DNA of 64,000 bases from Trichomonas vaginalis G3 (GCF_026262505.1 NC_067205.1:6200001-6264000); one strand, 5' to 3'; shown: positions 11,087 to 20,447, counted from the stretch's first letter. The notes: generated from the sequence alone by a model not told the origin. Translations and numbers: made by a program.

Positions 11087-11104
11087 CTTTTTATTCTAAG
11101 TAAA
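11087..11104. promoter_or_regulatory. 18-bp bidirectional promoter candidate
   Basis: CTTTTTATTCTAAGTAAA is the entire space between the start codons of two divergent genes. It has the same TTTTATTCTA-then-TAAA layout as the spacer at 26329-26346. Transcription start information must lie in these bases or inside the genes. Confidence 0.5.
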
Positions 11105-11686
11105 ATGTCATTTCCGAAAAATAGAAGCGTAAGTGTTTCAAAAGGTTTAATGGCGGTGGCAGATGTGAAGTTAAATTCACCAACTCAAACAAACAGTCAA
11201 AGTGTTGTTGTCAATGTCAAAGACAGAGATGTTGAAGTGGGGAAACCATACGAAGACGAAGATGGTATAACAATTGTTCCTGTAAAAGAACCAACATATC
11301 CTGAAGTTACCAGAGACTTAAGTTCTGTTGCAGATATTCGAAACGACTACCAACAACTGAAAGACAAACTTCAAACTCAGGAGAAGATTTGTCAAGCTTT
11401 AAGTATAATGTTAAACTTGGTCGAACACAACCCTGTAAAAGTGAACTCATATGTCATTGCACCTCATGAAGTCTTGAAAGAACTATTGAAACTTTTGACA
11501 GAGGCAGACGATATAAACATCAAAGAAATAGAACCCGACATTAGTTGCTGTGGTGTTTCATATAATGTCATTGACAAGATATACGTTATGAAAGGAGGTG
11601 AAACGTTGAACTTAAAGTATAGTTTCCCAGACGTCATAAAAATATTTGACGACCACAACATTTCATTAAAAATATTTGCTAAGTAA
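11105..11686 (+). CDS. conserved Maverick protein with CCG motif (PA)
   Basis: A 193-residue protein. The start at 11105 is chosen over an upstream one because it directly follows the TTTTATTCTAAGTAAA promoter-like spacer and gives a sequence alignable to the PB protein at 54967-55623. Shared features are an N-terminal Ser/Val/Asn-rich region, a proline-containing linker (PVKEPTYPEV here, PVEIPTYPTYPAP in PB), a helical middle and a C-terminal block D-I-S-C-C-G followed by KGGETLNLKYSFPDVIKIF. In both elements it is next to the minor capsid candidate, so a virion role is likely. The function is unknown. Confidence 0.65.
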   Translation: MSFPKNRSVSVSKGLMAVADVKLNSPTQTNSQSVVVNVKDRDVEVGKPYEDEDGITIVPVKEPTYPEVTRDLSSVADIRNDYQQLKDKLQTQEKICQALSIMLNLVEHNPVKVNSYVIAPHEVLKELLKLLTEADDINIKEIEPDISCCGVSYNVIDKIYVMKGGETLNLKYSFPDVIKIFDDHNISLKIFAK

Positions 11687-12480
11687 ATGGCAGAAGACAT
11701 AATGGTTATACTATTACGACTAAAAACCGGGTCATATAATTCTATAACAACAAACTTACAAAGTCCTCCAGGACGATATTGTAAACTAACCTTAAACACA
11801 ATGACGACTAAAGCCTGTTTTGCTCTTTTGACACCAGAAGACTTTATTGTTGTGAATGGTAAAAAATACTACTTTGAAGATACTTACTCAGATATACCAC
11901 CAACAGGTTTTGTTGACTTATTTAATACTTTAAGTACGGGTGTAACATGTGCTGCAACTAGAGCAGGTTTCATTATGTTGGATGTCCGACTGAGTTTACT
12001 ATAAACGATATGAGCTATAATACAAAACTTATTTCTGGTTTTTACTACCAACAGTTTTCCTATAACAGGAAAAGGTGTCATACAAGGAATGTCTATTCCA
12101 TTGACATTAAGCACACCAATCTTATATATTGTTTCAAACTTAGGTTCAAAGTGTTATTCGAATGTCGACAGAAACTATTATGACCAAAAGATTCTTATGC
12201 GTATAAACAATACTTTCTCTGCTGGTTGCCTATTGTTCATTCGAATGCAGAATTTTCAACCTTAGTGAACTCAAACACTTTGGCAAGTATAACGTTGACA
12301 TTAGTTGACGCAAACTTTGTTCCTGTAAAACTTTTATGTCCTATGTATTTGTCAATGACGGCAGAAAGTTTCGAATTGGAAGATGCAACTGGTGAAAGTA
12401 TTGTATTACAAGAACAACTTCAACAACAAATAGCTCAAGAACAACAAATGCAACAAATGCAACAACAAAGTCAAGAATAA
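11687..12480 (+). pseudogene. minor capsid (penton-like) protein candidate region (PA)
   Basis: The region starts with ATG immediately after the stop of the CCG-motif gene. It encodes beta-rich segments such as YNSITTNLQSPPGRYCKL and, near the end, ITLTLVDANFVPVKLLC, followed by a Gln-rich tail. The L-V-D-A-N-F-V-P-V strand pattern recalls the final strand of the PB region at 53760-54471 (ITDLFDCDLEFM). Polintons encode a single-jelly-roll minor capsid protein next to the MCP; position and pattern support that role but no diagnostic motif is seen. About one or two interruptions are visible. Confidence 0.45.
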
Positions 12481-12508
12481 AAAAAATATTTTTTTTATTT
12501 TTATAAAA

Positions 12509-13750
12509 ATGTACAGAATAGATGTTTCAGATTTTTATGACTTCCAAGCATTCAGAAATATGTGTCCATTTAGAGACTATAACAAAGCAGTCGAGAATTT
12601 GAAACGTTTAGTCATTTATGTTGACTCTGCCCCAGAATGTTATGTCATGAAAGAATGGGATGTTGTCTTTAACAAACCTAAAGCGACAATAGTTTCAGAA
12701 CAAGAATGTAGACAGAAACTTAAAAAATAAAAGTCGTACAAGTTGGCATGAAGATGTTAGATGCTTGGGATATCTTATTGTCAAAGTTAGAAGATTTTTC
12801 AGTTCGAGGTATAAAGTTTTATACACCTTCTCCAAACTTCTATTCTATCTTCACTGGATATAAATATGAACAAGTAGAATGGAAAGAAAATGTTATAGAA
12901 GCTTGGTTAGACCATGTCAAAGAAATTATATGCAATGGAAACGAAAGAGTCTATGAGTATATCTTATGTTGGTTTGCAAACATCTTACAACATCCAAGTG
13001 CTAAAAATGAAACTGCTCTCATTATAATTGGAAAACAAGGAACAGGTAAGAACACATTCTTTACAGATATCTTATGCAAACTGTTAGAAGGTTATTCGAA
13101 TCCGAATATGACAAACTTAGAAAACATCTGTGGCAAGTTTAACTCTTCTATTGAGAATATGAAACTTATAGTTTGCAATGAACTTCAAAGTATAGATACA
13201 ACAAAAGTTTTGAACTCAGATGCTTTGAAGAGTCTTATAACAGACAAAGTTGGAGTTGTTGAAAGAAAATATAAAGACCAAAGAGTTTGTGAAAATGTTG
13301 CAAACTTCATTATGGTTTCAAACAATGCTGTTCCGATGAAGTTAGAAAGTTCTGACAGAAGATATGTAGTTGTCAGAAACGTCAGAAGCTCATATGCAAG
13401 ATACAGAATATTTTGACGACTTAGCAGAAACTTTGACATCTGACTTTTACAACCACTTGTTCTCATATTTTATGACATTAGATATTTCTAAGTTCAATCC
13501 AAGACAAATTCCACATACCGAAGAGAGACAAACATTGTTAGAAGCAAACAAGAGTGTATATGAACTGTTCATAGATGAAACTGACTTTGAGTGTTTAGAT
13601 GAAAGGTCATTGTACGATTCGTATAAACAATATTGTCAAGAATATGGTTATATGACAGCGTCTAAACGAACATTCTTGGCAAATGTCAAAAGTCTTTTAG
13701 ATGTTCAGAATGGTGTATATACAAAGAAAATTTTTTATGATAAATTTTAA
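12509..13750 (+). pseudogene. SF3 (D5-like) helicase region (PA)
   Basis: The helicase core is recognisable by Walker A GKQGTGKN (about 13030-13055), the downstream I-V-C-N-E-L Walker B-like strand, the S-N-N sensor and the S-D-R-R-Y-V-V arginine-finger segment. The preceding segment (AWDILLSKLEDFSVRGIKFY) matches the PB protein before its helicase core. It would unwind the element's DNA during replication. No PrimPol motifs were seen before it, in contrast to PB. A few interruptions are visible. Confidence 0.8.
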
Positions 13751-13777
13751 AAAAATATTTTTTATCCGATAGAAAAG

Positions 13778-14210
13778 ATGGCAAAATTCATCTCAGTAAA
13801 CAAGTACATGTCAGGACTTAAAGAAGAACTAGACCCATTCACATATTTGAATGTTTACTTCTACCATTTTGAAAAGTCTTCATTCAGCAAAGTTTGGAAC
13901 ATCGAACCAGTTAAGTTTGCTATTGTGACTAAAAATGGTGCGAAATTTGAAGACTTAGACATAGAAGGTTTGTTAGCAGTCAAAGAAAGTTTTGACAGAA
14001 GGTTTTCAAACCTTAAAGAAGGCAAAGCATACAAACTTGTTATACCTTATGAACCAAAGAAAGCAGACGACTATGAATATTATGAGTCTAAAGTTGTAGA
14101 AGTTCAAGGTAAATTGGGTAAAAAGATTTTAGAGTCTAAGCCAGTGTTTACTCCTAAAGAGGAAGAGAACATTGACATTGACCAGAAATGTTCTAAAAAT
14201 AAAATTTATT
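13778..14210 (+). CDS. hypothetical protein MAKFISVNKY (PA)
   Basis: About 140 residues with real coding character, beginning MAKFISVNKYMSGLKEELDP. It continues with YHFEKSSFSKVWNIEPVKFAIV and a YKLVIPYEPKKADDYEYYESKVVEV segment, and ends acidic. The frame stays open further into the antisense of the next gene, so the end given here is approximate. The upstream AAAAAATATTTTTTATCCGA spacer is typical of this element. No family is recognised. Confidence 0.45.
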
Positions 14211-14657
14211 TTTACATGTCAAAATTTTTTTCTCTGGAACTGGTTCAGGTTCTTTCTTCTCTTCTTCTTTTCTTTCTTTTCTTTCTTCTTCTTTTCTGGT
14301 GGAGTTTATGTCAAATTTGGCGCAACTATATTTATGTAAAAGTTCTTTGTCCTTTAATAGCTCATCTATTCTGTTTTCTATTTCATCTTCAAGAACAGCG
14401 CATGTGTCTTCTTTGCATTCTAAGAACTTTTGTTGGACTTCATCTTTCCAATCGGTGTCATCTCTGTCAACAAGTCTGTCATTGACAAATTTTAAGACTG
14501 CTCTGCTTAATGTTTTATGGTTCTTGTCATATTCCCAGAAACAGAACTTTAGAACAAATTCCCCTTTCTTGTTTACACTATGTAAGATTTTATGGTCGAC
14601 AGATGTTTTGCTGTCGAAAAGCTTGTCTCGAATATAGATAGCGAAATCGCTAGACAT
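14193..14657 (-). CDS. hypothetical charged protein (PA)
   Basis: A 154-residue protein on the minus strand. The first 60 residues (MSSDFAIYIRDKLFDSKTSV, then KGEFVLKFCFWEYD) look globular. The middle is Asp/Glu-rich and helical, and the tail has a repetitive KEEERKERKEEEKKEPEPVPEK stretch that is likely disordered. It is divergent from the ATPase gene with 37 AT-rich bases between their start codons. Function unknown. Confidence 0.55.
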   Translation of the reverse strand: MSSDFAIYIRDKLFDSKTSVDHKILHSVNKKGEFVLKFCFWEYDKNHKTLSRAVLKFVNDRLVDRDDTDWKDEVQQKFLECKEDTCAVLEDEIENRIDELLKDKELLHKYSCAKFDINSTRKEEERKERKEEEKKEPEPVPEKKILTCKNKFYF

Positions 14658-14694
14658 TTTCTAAAAGATAAAAAATTTTAATTTTTCTAAAAAT

Positions 14695-15572
14695 ATGTTA
14701 GAAAAAAAGTTTGCTGACATTGACAAAAAATTTGAGAATGTTTTAAACAAGAACAAGAGGAAGTTAGAAAATGCTCAGATAAAACCCATACATGACAAGT
14801 TCTTATTTGCTCAGAATGGTATAACAGGTCTAATTGCACCACCTGGGTCGGGTAAGACTTTCACTTATCTTAAAATGGCTGCACAACAACAAGAACTAGA
14901 TGAGAAGAACCCATTCTATGAGTTAGTTGTCATTTGTAGTACTTCTGGTCAATTTGACCAAACCGTCAATTCGTTCAAAGATATTATAAAGAAGTCTAAG
15001 TTAGTATGTATAAAAGACTCTGAGTTGTTAGATTGGATAAAGAAGTACCAAAGAAGAGTTTTGAAGTATAATGCTATAAATGAGTATATAAATTCTAAGT
15101 TTAAAGACCCAAATGAGGAAATGCAGAGAATATTAGAGAAGAAACACTTCAGAAACAAACAGAAAGAGATATAGAATACATTTCGAAGAAATTGCAATCT
15201 TACGATTGGAAGACATACCCTCATAGATGTCTTCTTATCTTAGATGATTTCGCCTCTCATCCTTTGTTAAAGAATAGAGAACAAGATATGTGTCGAATTC
15301 TTAAGAAGCTCAGACACTTTAACATCTCAGTTGTCATTTGTGTACAGACAGCAAAGAGTTTAAGTAAGGATGTTAAAAGAATACTTACTGACATTGTACT
15401 TTTCCCCGGATTGTCCGAAGACGATTTCATGGAACTTATGAAAGAGTCCATGGCAGGTAAGTTTGACAGACATGAACTATGGGAGAAGTATAAAGTCATA
15501 CAAGACCCTCATACTTCTTTCAGAATTCATATCTACGCAAACAAAGTTCAAATTGTAAAAAGTCAAGCTTGA
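14695..15572 (+). pseudogene. FtsK/HerA-type genome-packaging ATPase region (PA)
   Basis: Walker A is visible in GLIAPPGSGKTFTYLKM and Walker B in CLLILDDFASHPLL. After them comes a sensor-like SVVICVQTAKSLSKD segment, the order found in A32/HerA-type packaging ATPases of Polintons and adenovirus-like and giant viruses. The enzyme pumps DNA into capsids. The PB counterpart is at 56596-57423. About one interruption is visible. The start follows TTTTTCTAAAAAT. Confidence 0.85.
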
Positions 15573-15577
15573 AAAAT

Positions 15578-16031
15578 CTAAGTGTTTAGTCTTAGTAAGT
15601 AAGTCTGTTGTGGTGCTGGGGCTGTCGGTTCTTCTGGCTTTGGAAGGCATTCAGGAAGAGGAACGTCAGTCATCCGTTTGTGTCCTGTCGGAAGGAAGAA
15701 CTTTTCCTGTCGGAAGGAAAATTTTTTCCAGTTGTCGGGAAAATTTTTTCCTGTCGGATGGAAAATTTTTTTCTGAAGTTCGACCAAAAAGTTCTCAATT
15801 TTCGAAAATTTGAATGGTTTACGGACGGACAACTGGAAAAATTTTTCCTGTCGGATGGAAAAATTTTTCCTGTCGGAAGGAAAATTTTTTCCTGTCGGAT
15901 GGAAGAGTTCTTCCTGTCGGAAGGAAAATTTTTTCCAGTTGTCGGGAAAATATTTTCCTGTCGGATGGAAGGACTCGGAATGCCAGAAGGATTTGACAAG
16001 GCAATTTACCTAATTGAGCTACTTGAGCCAT
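15578..16031 (-). pseudogene. possible small gene expanded by hairpin repeats (PA)
   Basis: On the minus strand an ATG at 16031 begins MAQVAQLGKLPCQILLAFRV, and a Pro-rich segment reading PLPECLPKPEEPTAPAPQQ ends near 15578. Between them lies the hairpin array at 15680-15975, which keeps several frames on both strands free of stops. The two outer parts have coding character and lie after an AT-rich TTTATTTTTACG leader. The interpretation is uncertain; the array might be an insertion into a small gene of unknown function. Confidence 0.35.
15680..15975. repeat. array of TTTTCC/GGAAAA hairpin repeats
   Basis: About ten variants of a short unit are arranged in tandem. The unit is TTTTTCC, then TGTCGGAT or TGTCGGAA or AGTTGTCG, then GGAAAAA, so each can fold on itself with TTTTTCC pairing with GGAAAAA. 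Spacing is about 22-30 bp. The array is unlike anything else in the element and is near its midpoint. Confidence 0.85.
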
Positions 16032-16063
16032 CTGAAGTCAAGCGTAAAAATAAAGAGTGCAAT

Positions 16064-16885
16064 TTACTCTACTTGTTTGAAGTTGTCAAAATACTCTGTT
16101 ATTTTTTCCTTTAACAATGGCAAATCTTCTTTGAAGGTAAGAATTGTACAACCTTTAATATCATAGTGTGTTTGAGGTAACGTATCTTGAACTATTTGTT
16201 TCACATCTTCATTCGGTGTCATTGAAATCGGTAAGTTTTCGCGATAGAACCAATTTCTGTCAGATTTGTAAATCTTAGCAAGGTCGTAAAAGCTTTTGTT
16301 GTTTCTTCTGACTAAATGCAACATAACCATATCTTTATCTTCTTCATTTTCCATCTCTTCAGTATAAATCATATACTTATAGTTCTTTTCCTTTCCTTTT
16401 GGTACCGAACGTGGTATTCTTTTCTGAATGCTTTTGTCTTTTGCTTCAAGCTTGTTTTCCATCTCTTCACGTTCTTGTCTATGAATTTCGTCAAGAAGTC
16501 TGTAAATATTCCAAGCATAACGAGGTGAAGCCCACATTGCAACAGCATTTACAAGAAGTCTATGTACATACCAACCTCTCAAACCATTTGGCAAATTTTT
16601 ACGATTTTCATGAGTTTTAGGCGACCCCGAAGGAAGTCGGTCTCGCTGTGCTTCGCTCAAAAGTTCTTGTGTGCTTTGGTTTTTGAACCAATCGTCTGTA
16701 TGTTTGGTATCTGGAGCAAAACATGCTGTCAAAATACTTTGCATCTGGTACATATCGTCTTTGACCGAACGAATGAGACGGAGTTGTTTGTTAAACTGTA
16801 TGTACTCATATTCTTCATTTATGGCTTCATGGACTATAACTGTTGTTGTGTTCTCTGTTGTTGACATATCTGTCTTTACATACAA
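16064..16885 (-). CDS. KilA-N domain protein (PA)
   Basis: KilA-N domains bind DNA and occur in many large DNA viruses and phages and in Trichomonas. The domain spans about residues 30-135: N-K-Q-L-R-L-I, DDWFKNQSTQELL, then the signature GLRGWYVHRLLVNAVAMWAS and PRYAWNIYRLLDEIH. A charged linker leads to a second C-terminal domain (YKYMIYTEEMENEEDKDMVM and onwards) of a kind often fused to KilA-N; I cannot name it. The second ATG, at 16867 (MSTTENT), is an alternative start that follows a TTTTGTATG leader. A GC-rich segment encoding AQRDRLPSGSPK splits the domain at 16621-16657. Confidence 0.8.
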   Translation of the reverse strand: MYVKTDMSTTENTTTVIVHEAINEEYEYIQFNKQLRLIRSVKDDMYQMQSILTACFAPDTKHTDDWFKNQSTQELLSEAQRDRLPSGSPKTHENRKNLPNGLRGWYVHRLLVNAVAMWASPRYAWNIYRLLDEIHRQEREEMENKLEAKDKSIQKRIPRSVPKGKEKNYKYMIYTEEMENEEDKDMVMLHLVRRNNKSFYDLAKIYKSDRNWFYRENLPISMTPNEDVKQIVQDTLPQTHYDIKGCTILTFKEDLPLLKEKITEYFDNFKQVE

Positions 16886-17357
16886 AATAAAAAAATATTT
16901 TATAAAAAATTAGCGTTATTTTTTCTATCTTAAGGAAATTCACTGTTTTCATAGAGTTTTGGCGACTAAGGTTTCTTACCTACTCGCTGTTCTTCACTGT
17001 TTTCATACGGAATTCAGCAAAAATATATTTTATGTTAGCATGTTAGATCTAACACGTTTTCTAACACGTTTTCTAACATGGTCTAAAACATACAAAACTC
17101 ATGAAATTTGTGCTGAATTCAGCAAAAATATATTTTAGGGTAGATGGTTAGATCTAACCTCTTTTCTAACACGTTTTCTACCCCAGTTATTTTATAAGCG
17201 TTTTACATGGTAAACGTTATTTTTACATTATGACACGAAGTGAAGGTTAACACTTCGTCAAAAAAATCCCTGAAATCATATCTTACATACAAAAAAATAC
17301 AAAAAAATGACACTAACTTTATTTTCTGACTTTCACAAAAGACCAAAAATAAACGCT
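16886..17357. promoter_or_regulatory. intergenic control region with palindromes and one 106-bp unit
   Basis: No gene is present. It holds two palindromes with a TTAGATCTAA core (17039-17056 imperfect, 17146-17159 perfect as GGTTAGATCTAACC), each followed by TTTTCTAACACG repeats. It also has two copies of TGAATTCAGCAAAAATATAT and, at about 17228-17315, one diverged copy of the 106-bp unit arrayed at 19404-20447. This is upstream of the KilA-N gene at 16064-16885 and downstream of the gene at 17358-18692. Confidence 0.6.
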
Positions 17358-18692
17358 TTACATGTATTTTTCAGCAACTTCGTCAAATAATTTTATAGCT
17401 TTATCTATCTCATCTACTTCAAACGTTTCTTTACCTTTTATGGGAGCACCATACATTTTCTCAAACTTTTCAAGTAGTTCTGTTTCAGCAGCTCTCATAT
17501 CATTAACTAACACAACCTTGACTCTATTGACTGTACTGTCATATCTTAGAGTTATATTATATGTCCTTCCTATCTTATATCTTTTTGTGTTGAAGTCCTT
17601 CGGTTTCTGAACGATGTAAAGTAAGCCTTCACTGCAACGTTCCGTATCGAATGAACCATATGTTATGAAGTTATATCCAACAACTGGGTCTAACCATAAC
17701 AAAACTATTGGTATAAGACTTTTGTCGATGAGATATGCTGTAGTTCCATAGAATTTTACCGATATCATAAGCTCAGGATTTCTTGTCAAAATTTTCTGAC
17801 TAGAAGCAATTCTAACCCAGTCCTGCGGTCTCTTTCCAGATGGAGATATAATGTCTGACAAAGAATATTTGTTGTATTTCTTTGAGTATCTTACGTTTAA
17901 ATCACCTATTCTAACCACTTTGGTGTCATTGTCTATCTTTCCAACTGTTTCAAACTCAATGTTTGACATCTCTGTCTTTAAGTCTGCATAGTCGTTTCTC
18001 ATTCTTTCTATCTCTTTGACGGAGTAGTTATATTTCCTCATTGCTGCTTTACATTTAGAACATTGCGGGTTCATTTTTGCGTTATATTCTGAAACCTTAC
18101 CTGCTAGAACAACTAAAGCGTCAATGGTTTTCTTTAACTCAAAAGTTGCTGGTTTTATTTGTTTGTTCCATACTTTGCCTCTTCTATCTTTATCTCTTAT
18201 TTCCCATACACATTCAGCAACTAACGAAACAAAGTTGTCGTAGGTCTTAAATTCTTCAGATTTATATATGTCAGAGATGTTCTTATATACCATGTCGCAA
18301 TCTTTGTCCATAACCTTATGGTTGCAATGAAATCCTAGAAACTCATAGTTTACCTTTCGTATGAACTTCTTTATTTCTACTGAGTCAGTTGGTTTCACTT
18401 CAATTTCGTCGAATTCAGGAATGGTTAGTTTTTGTTGCTGAATTTCAGGCAATTTGGGTAAATGGTCAATAATGTCCTGCATGTCATAAAGATACTGTTC
18501 ATTTTCTTCATCTTTCGCACTACAGTCTAAATTACATGTTAAAAGTTCTTGCTTTATCTTCTGGATTTCTGTTTCAAAAGTATATGAAGAAGGAATGAAG
18601 CTTTTCATCTCTACTAACATAGATGTTGGATTCATGACTAAAGAGTTTGGTGCTGTTGTTTGAATTGTTGTTGTTGTGCCGATTGTTGACAT
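17358..18692 (-). CDS. KilA-N plus T5orf172 (GIY-YIG-type) protein (PA)
   Basis: A 444-residue intact frame. The N-terminal 180 residues are helical and unassigned. A C-P-Q-C-S-K-C-K type cysteine cluster near residue 210 could bind metal. A KilA-N-like domain follows (about 265-340: YSLSDIISPSGKRPQDWVRI, then ELMISVKFYGTTAYLIDKSL and IVLLWLDP). The C-terminal 90 residues match the T5orf172/Mug113 branch of GIY-YIG nucleases: LLYIVQ, RYKIGRTYNI, R, then RAAETELLEKFEKMYG. Such fusions occur in large DNA viruses as DNA-binding nucleases or regulators. The start follows TTTTATTTTGTATAAAAAAA. Confidence 0.8.
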   Translation of the reverse strand: MSTIGTTTTIQTTAPNSLVMNPTSMLVEMKSFIPSSYTFETEIQKIKQELLTCNLDCSAKDEENEQYLYDMQDIIDHLPKLPEIQQQKLTIPEFDEIEVKPTDSVEIKKFIRKVNYEFLGFHCNHKVMDKDCDMVYKNISDIYKSEEFKTYDNFVSLVAECVWEIRDKDRRGKVWNKQIKPATFELKKTIDALVVLAGKVSEYNAKMNPQCSKCKAAMRKYNYSVKEIERMRNDYADLKTEMSNIEFETVGKIDNDTKVVRIGDLNVRYSKKYNKYSLSDIISPSGKRPQDWVRIASSQKILTRNPELMISVKFYGTTAYLIDKSLIPIVLLWLDPVVGYNFITYGSFDTERCSEGLLYIVQKPKDFNTKRYKIGRTYNITLRYDSTVNRVKVVLVNDMRAAETELLEKFEKMYGAPIKGKETFEVDEIDKAIKLFDEVAEKYM

Positions 18693-18793
18693 TTTTTATT
18701 TTTTTATACAAAATAAAAAAAATAAAAAAAAATAAAACTAACTTTATTTTTTATTTCGGGAAAATTCATGAAAATTCAAGAGGGTAGAAAACA

Positions 18794-18807
18794 GGTTAGA
18801 TCTAACC
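18794..18807. promoter_or_regulatory. palindrome GGTTAGATCTAACC
   Basis: A perfect 14-bp palindrome about 100 bp upstream of the KilA-N/GIY-YIG gene. The TTAGATCTAA core recurs at 17039-17056, 17146-17159, 19045-19062, 20535-20552 and 20978-20993. All sites lie in the spacers around the KilA-N genes and repeat arrays, so they may be operators for these DNA-binding proteins. Confidence 0.5.
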
Positions 18808-18847
18808 TTCTACCCTAAATTATATTTTTGGGTCCTTTACACTCATT

Positions 18848-19012
18848 ACGAAGAAGTCATGACAAAACATTTACGAAGAAGTCATGACAAAACATTTACG
18901 AAGAAGTCATGACAAAACATGTACGATGAAGTCTTGACAAAACATTTACGAAGAAGTCTTGACAAAACATTTACGAAGAAGTCTTGACAAAACATTTACG
19001 AAGAAGTCATGA
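18848..19012. repeat. 25-bp tandem repeat, block 1
   Basis: Six to seven copies of a 25-bp unit (ACGAAGAAGTCATGACAAAA plus CATTT) with C/T variants at one position. The same unit makes block 2 at 19316-19405 and block 3 at 20591-20956. The GTCATGAC core is itself palindromic in the CAT variants. Confidence 0.9.
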
Positions 19013-19071
19013 AAATTCATGAGGTTAGAAAACATGTTAGAAAACATGTTAGATCTAACATGTTAACATAA

Positions 19072-19295
19072 ACTTTATTTTTGCTGAATTCAGCAACAAA
19101 ATGAACGAGGTCAGGATGTATGTAAATACATTTGAATTCATTCATAACACCCTTTGTAAGCTCATAAAATGCTTGTTTTGAGGTCGAGCCACTTTTGGCT
19201 CCACCGTATTCTTTCAACCAAAACTCAAGAATTTCCTGCATGAATTTTGTATAAAAAGCAACCGTCTGAATTCCGGCGGTTGCTATATTCTTCAC
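19072..19295 (-). pseudogene. KilA-N-like fragment inside the repeat region (PA)
   Basis: A short coding-looking segment on the minus strand reads AFYTKFMQEILEFWLKEYGG, then YELTKGVMNEFKCIYIHPDL and VHFVAEFSK. The IHPDLVHFVAEF pattern recalls the core of KilA-N domains (H-P-x-L-x-x-x-x-A-x-W/F). It is surrounded on both sides by the 25-bp repeats and the TTAGATCTAA palindrome, so it looks like a remnant of a further KilA-N gene that the repeats have overrun. Confidence 0.45.
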
Positions 19296-19315
19296 AAAAC
19301 ATTTACGTTTAGTTT

Positions 19316-19405
19316 ACGAAGAAGTCATGACAAAACATGTACGATGAAGTCATGACAAAACATATACGAAGAAGTCTTGACAAAACATTTACGATGAAAT
19401 CATGA
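19316..19405. repeat. 25-bp tandem repeat, block 2
   Basis: Three to four copies of the same 25-bp unit as in blocks 1 and 3, joined directly to the 106-bp array. Confidence 0.85.
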
Positions 19406-20447
19406 CACTTTTTCATTAGATAACTGTTATTTTTTGACGAAGTGAAGAGTAACACTTCGTCAAAAAAATCCCTGAAAATCATATCTTACATACAAAAAAA
19501 TACAAAAAAATGACACTTTTTCATTAGATAACTGTTATTTTTTTGACGAGTGAAGAGTAACACTTCGTAAAAAAATCCCTGAAATCATATCTAACATACA
19601 AAAAAATACAAAAAATGACACTTTTTCATTAGATAACTGTTATTTTTTGACGAAGTGAAGAGTAACACTTCGTCAAAAAAATCCCTGAAATCAATATCTA
19701 ACATACAAAAAAATACAAAAAATGACACTTTTTCATTAGATAACTGTTATTTTTTGACGAAGTGAAGAGTAACACTTCGTCAAAAAAATCCCTGAAATCA
19801 TATCTAACATACAAAAAAATACAAAAAATGACACTTTTTCATTAGATAACTGTTATTTTTTGACGAAGTGAAGAGTAACACTTCGTCAAAAAAATCCCTG
19901 AAATCATATCTAACATACAAAAAAATACAAAAAATGACACTTTTTCATTAGATAACTGTTATTTTTTGACGAAGTGAAGAGTAACACTTCGTCAAAAAAA
20001 TCCCTGAAATCATATCTAACATACAAAAAAATACAAAAAATGACACTTTTTCATTAGATAACTGTTATTTTTTGACGAAGTGAAGAGTAACACTTCGTCA
20101 AAAAAAATCCCTGAAATCATATCTAACATACAAAAAAAACAAAAAATGACACTTTTTCATTAGATAACTGTTATTTTTTTGACGAAGTGAAGAGTAACAC
20201 TTCGTCAAAAAAATCCCTGAAATCATATCTAACATACAAAAAAATACAAAAAAATGACACTTTTTCATTAGATAACTGTTATTTTTTGACGAAGTGAAGA
20301 GTAACACTTCAAAAAAATCCCTGAAATCATATCTAACATACAAAAAAATACAAAAAAATGACACTTTTTCATTAGATAACTGTTATTTTTTGACGAAGTG
20401 AAGAGTAACACTTCGTCAAAAAAATCCCTGAAATCATATCTAACATA
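19404..20447. repeat. 106-bp tandem array with hairpin and micro-ORF
   Basis: About ten nearly identical units start at 19404, 19511, 19616, 19723, 19829, 19935, 20041, 20147, 20255 and 20359. Each contains a perfect 10-bp stem, TGACGAAGTG pairing with CACTTCGTCA, and the string TCCCTGAAATCATATCTAAC. Read on the minus strand, each unit has a T-rich TTTTTGTATG leader followed by an ATG opening a 20-21-codon frame (MISGIFLTKCYSSLRQKITV), which ends in the same unit. A single diverged copy lies at about 17228-17315. Units differ mainly in homopolymer length. Confidence 0.9.

Noticed and set aside
10874-11104. N-terminal extension of the CCG-motif protein
   Set aside because: The extra residues are Cys/Tyr/Phe-rich and antisense to a more gene-like minus-strand segment; the promoter-like spacer and PB homologue support a start at 11105.
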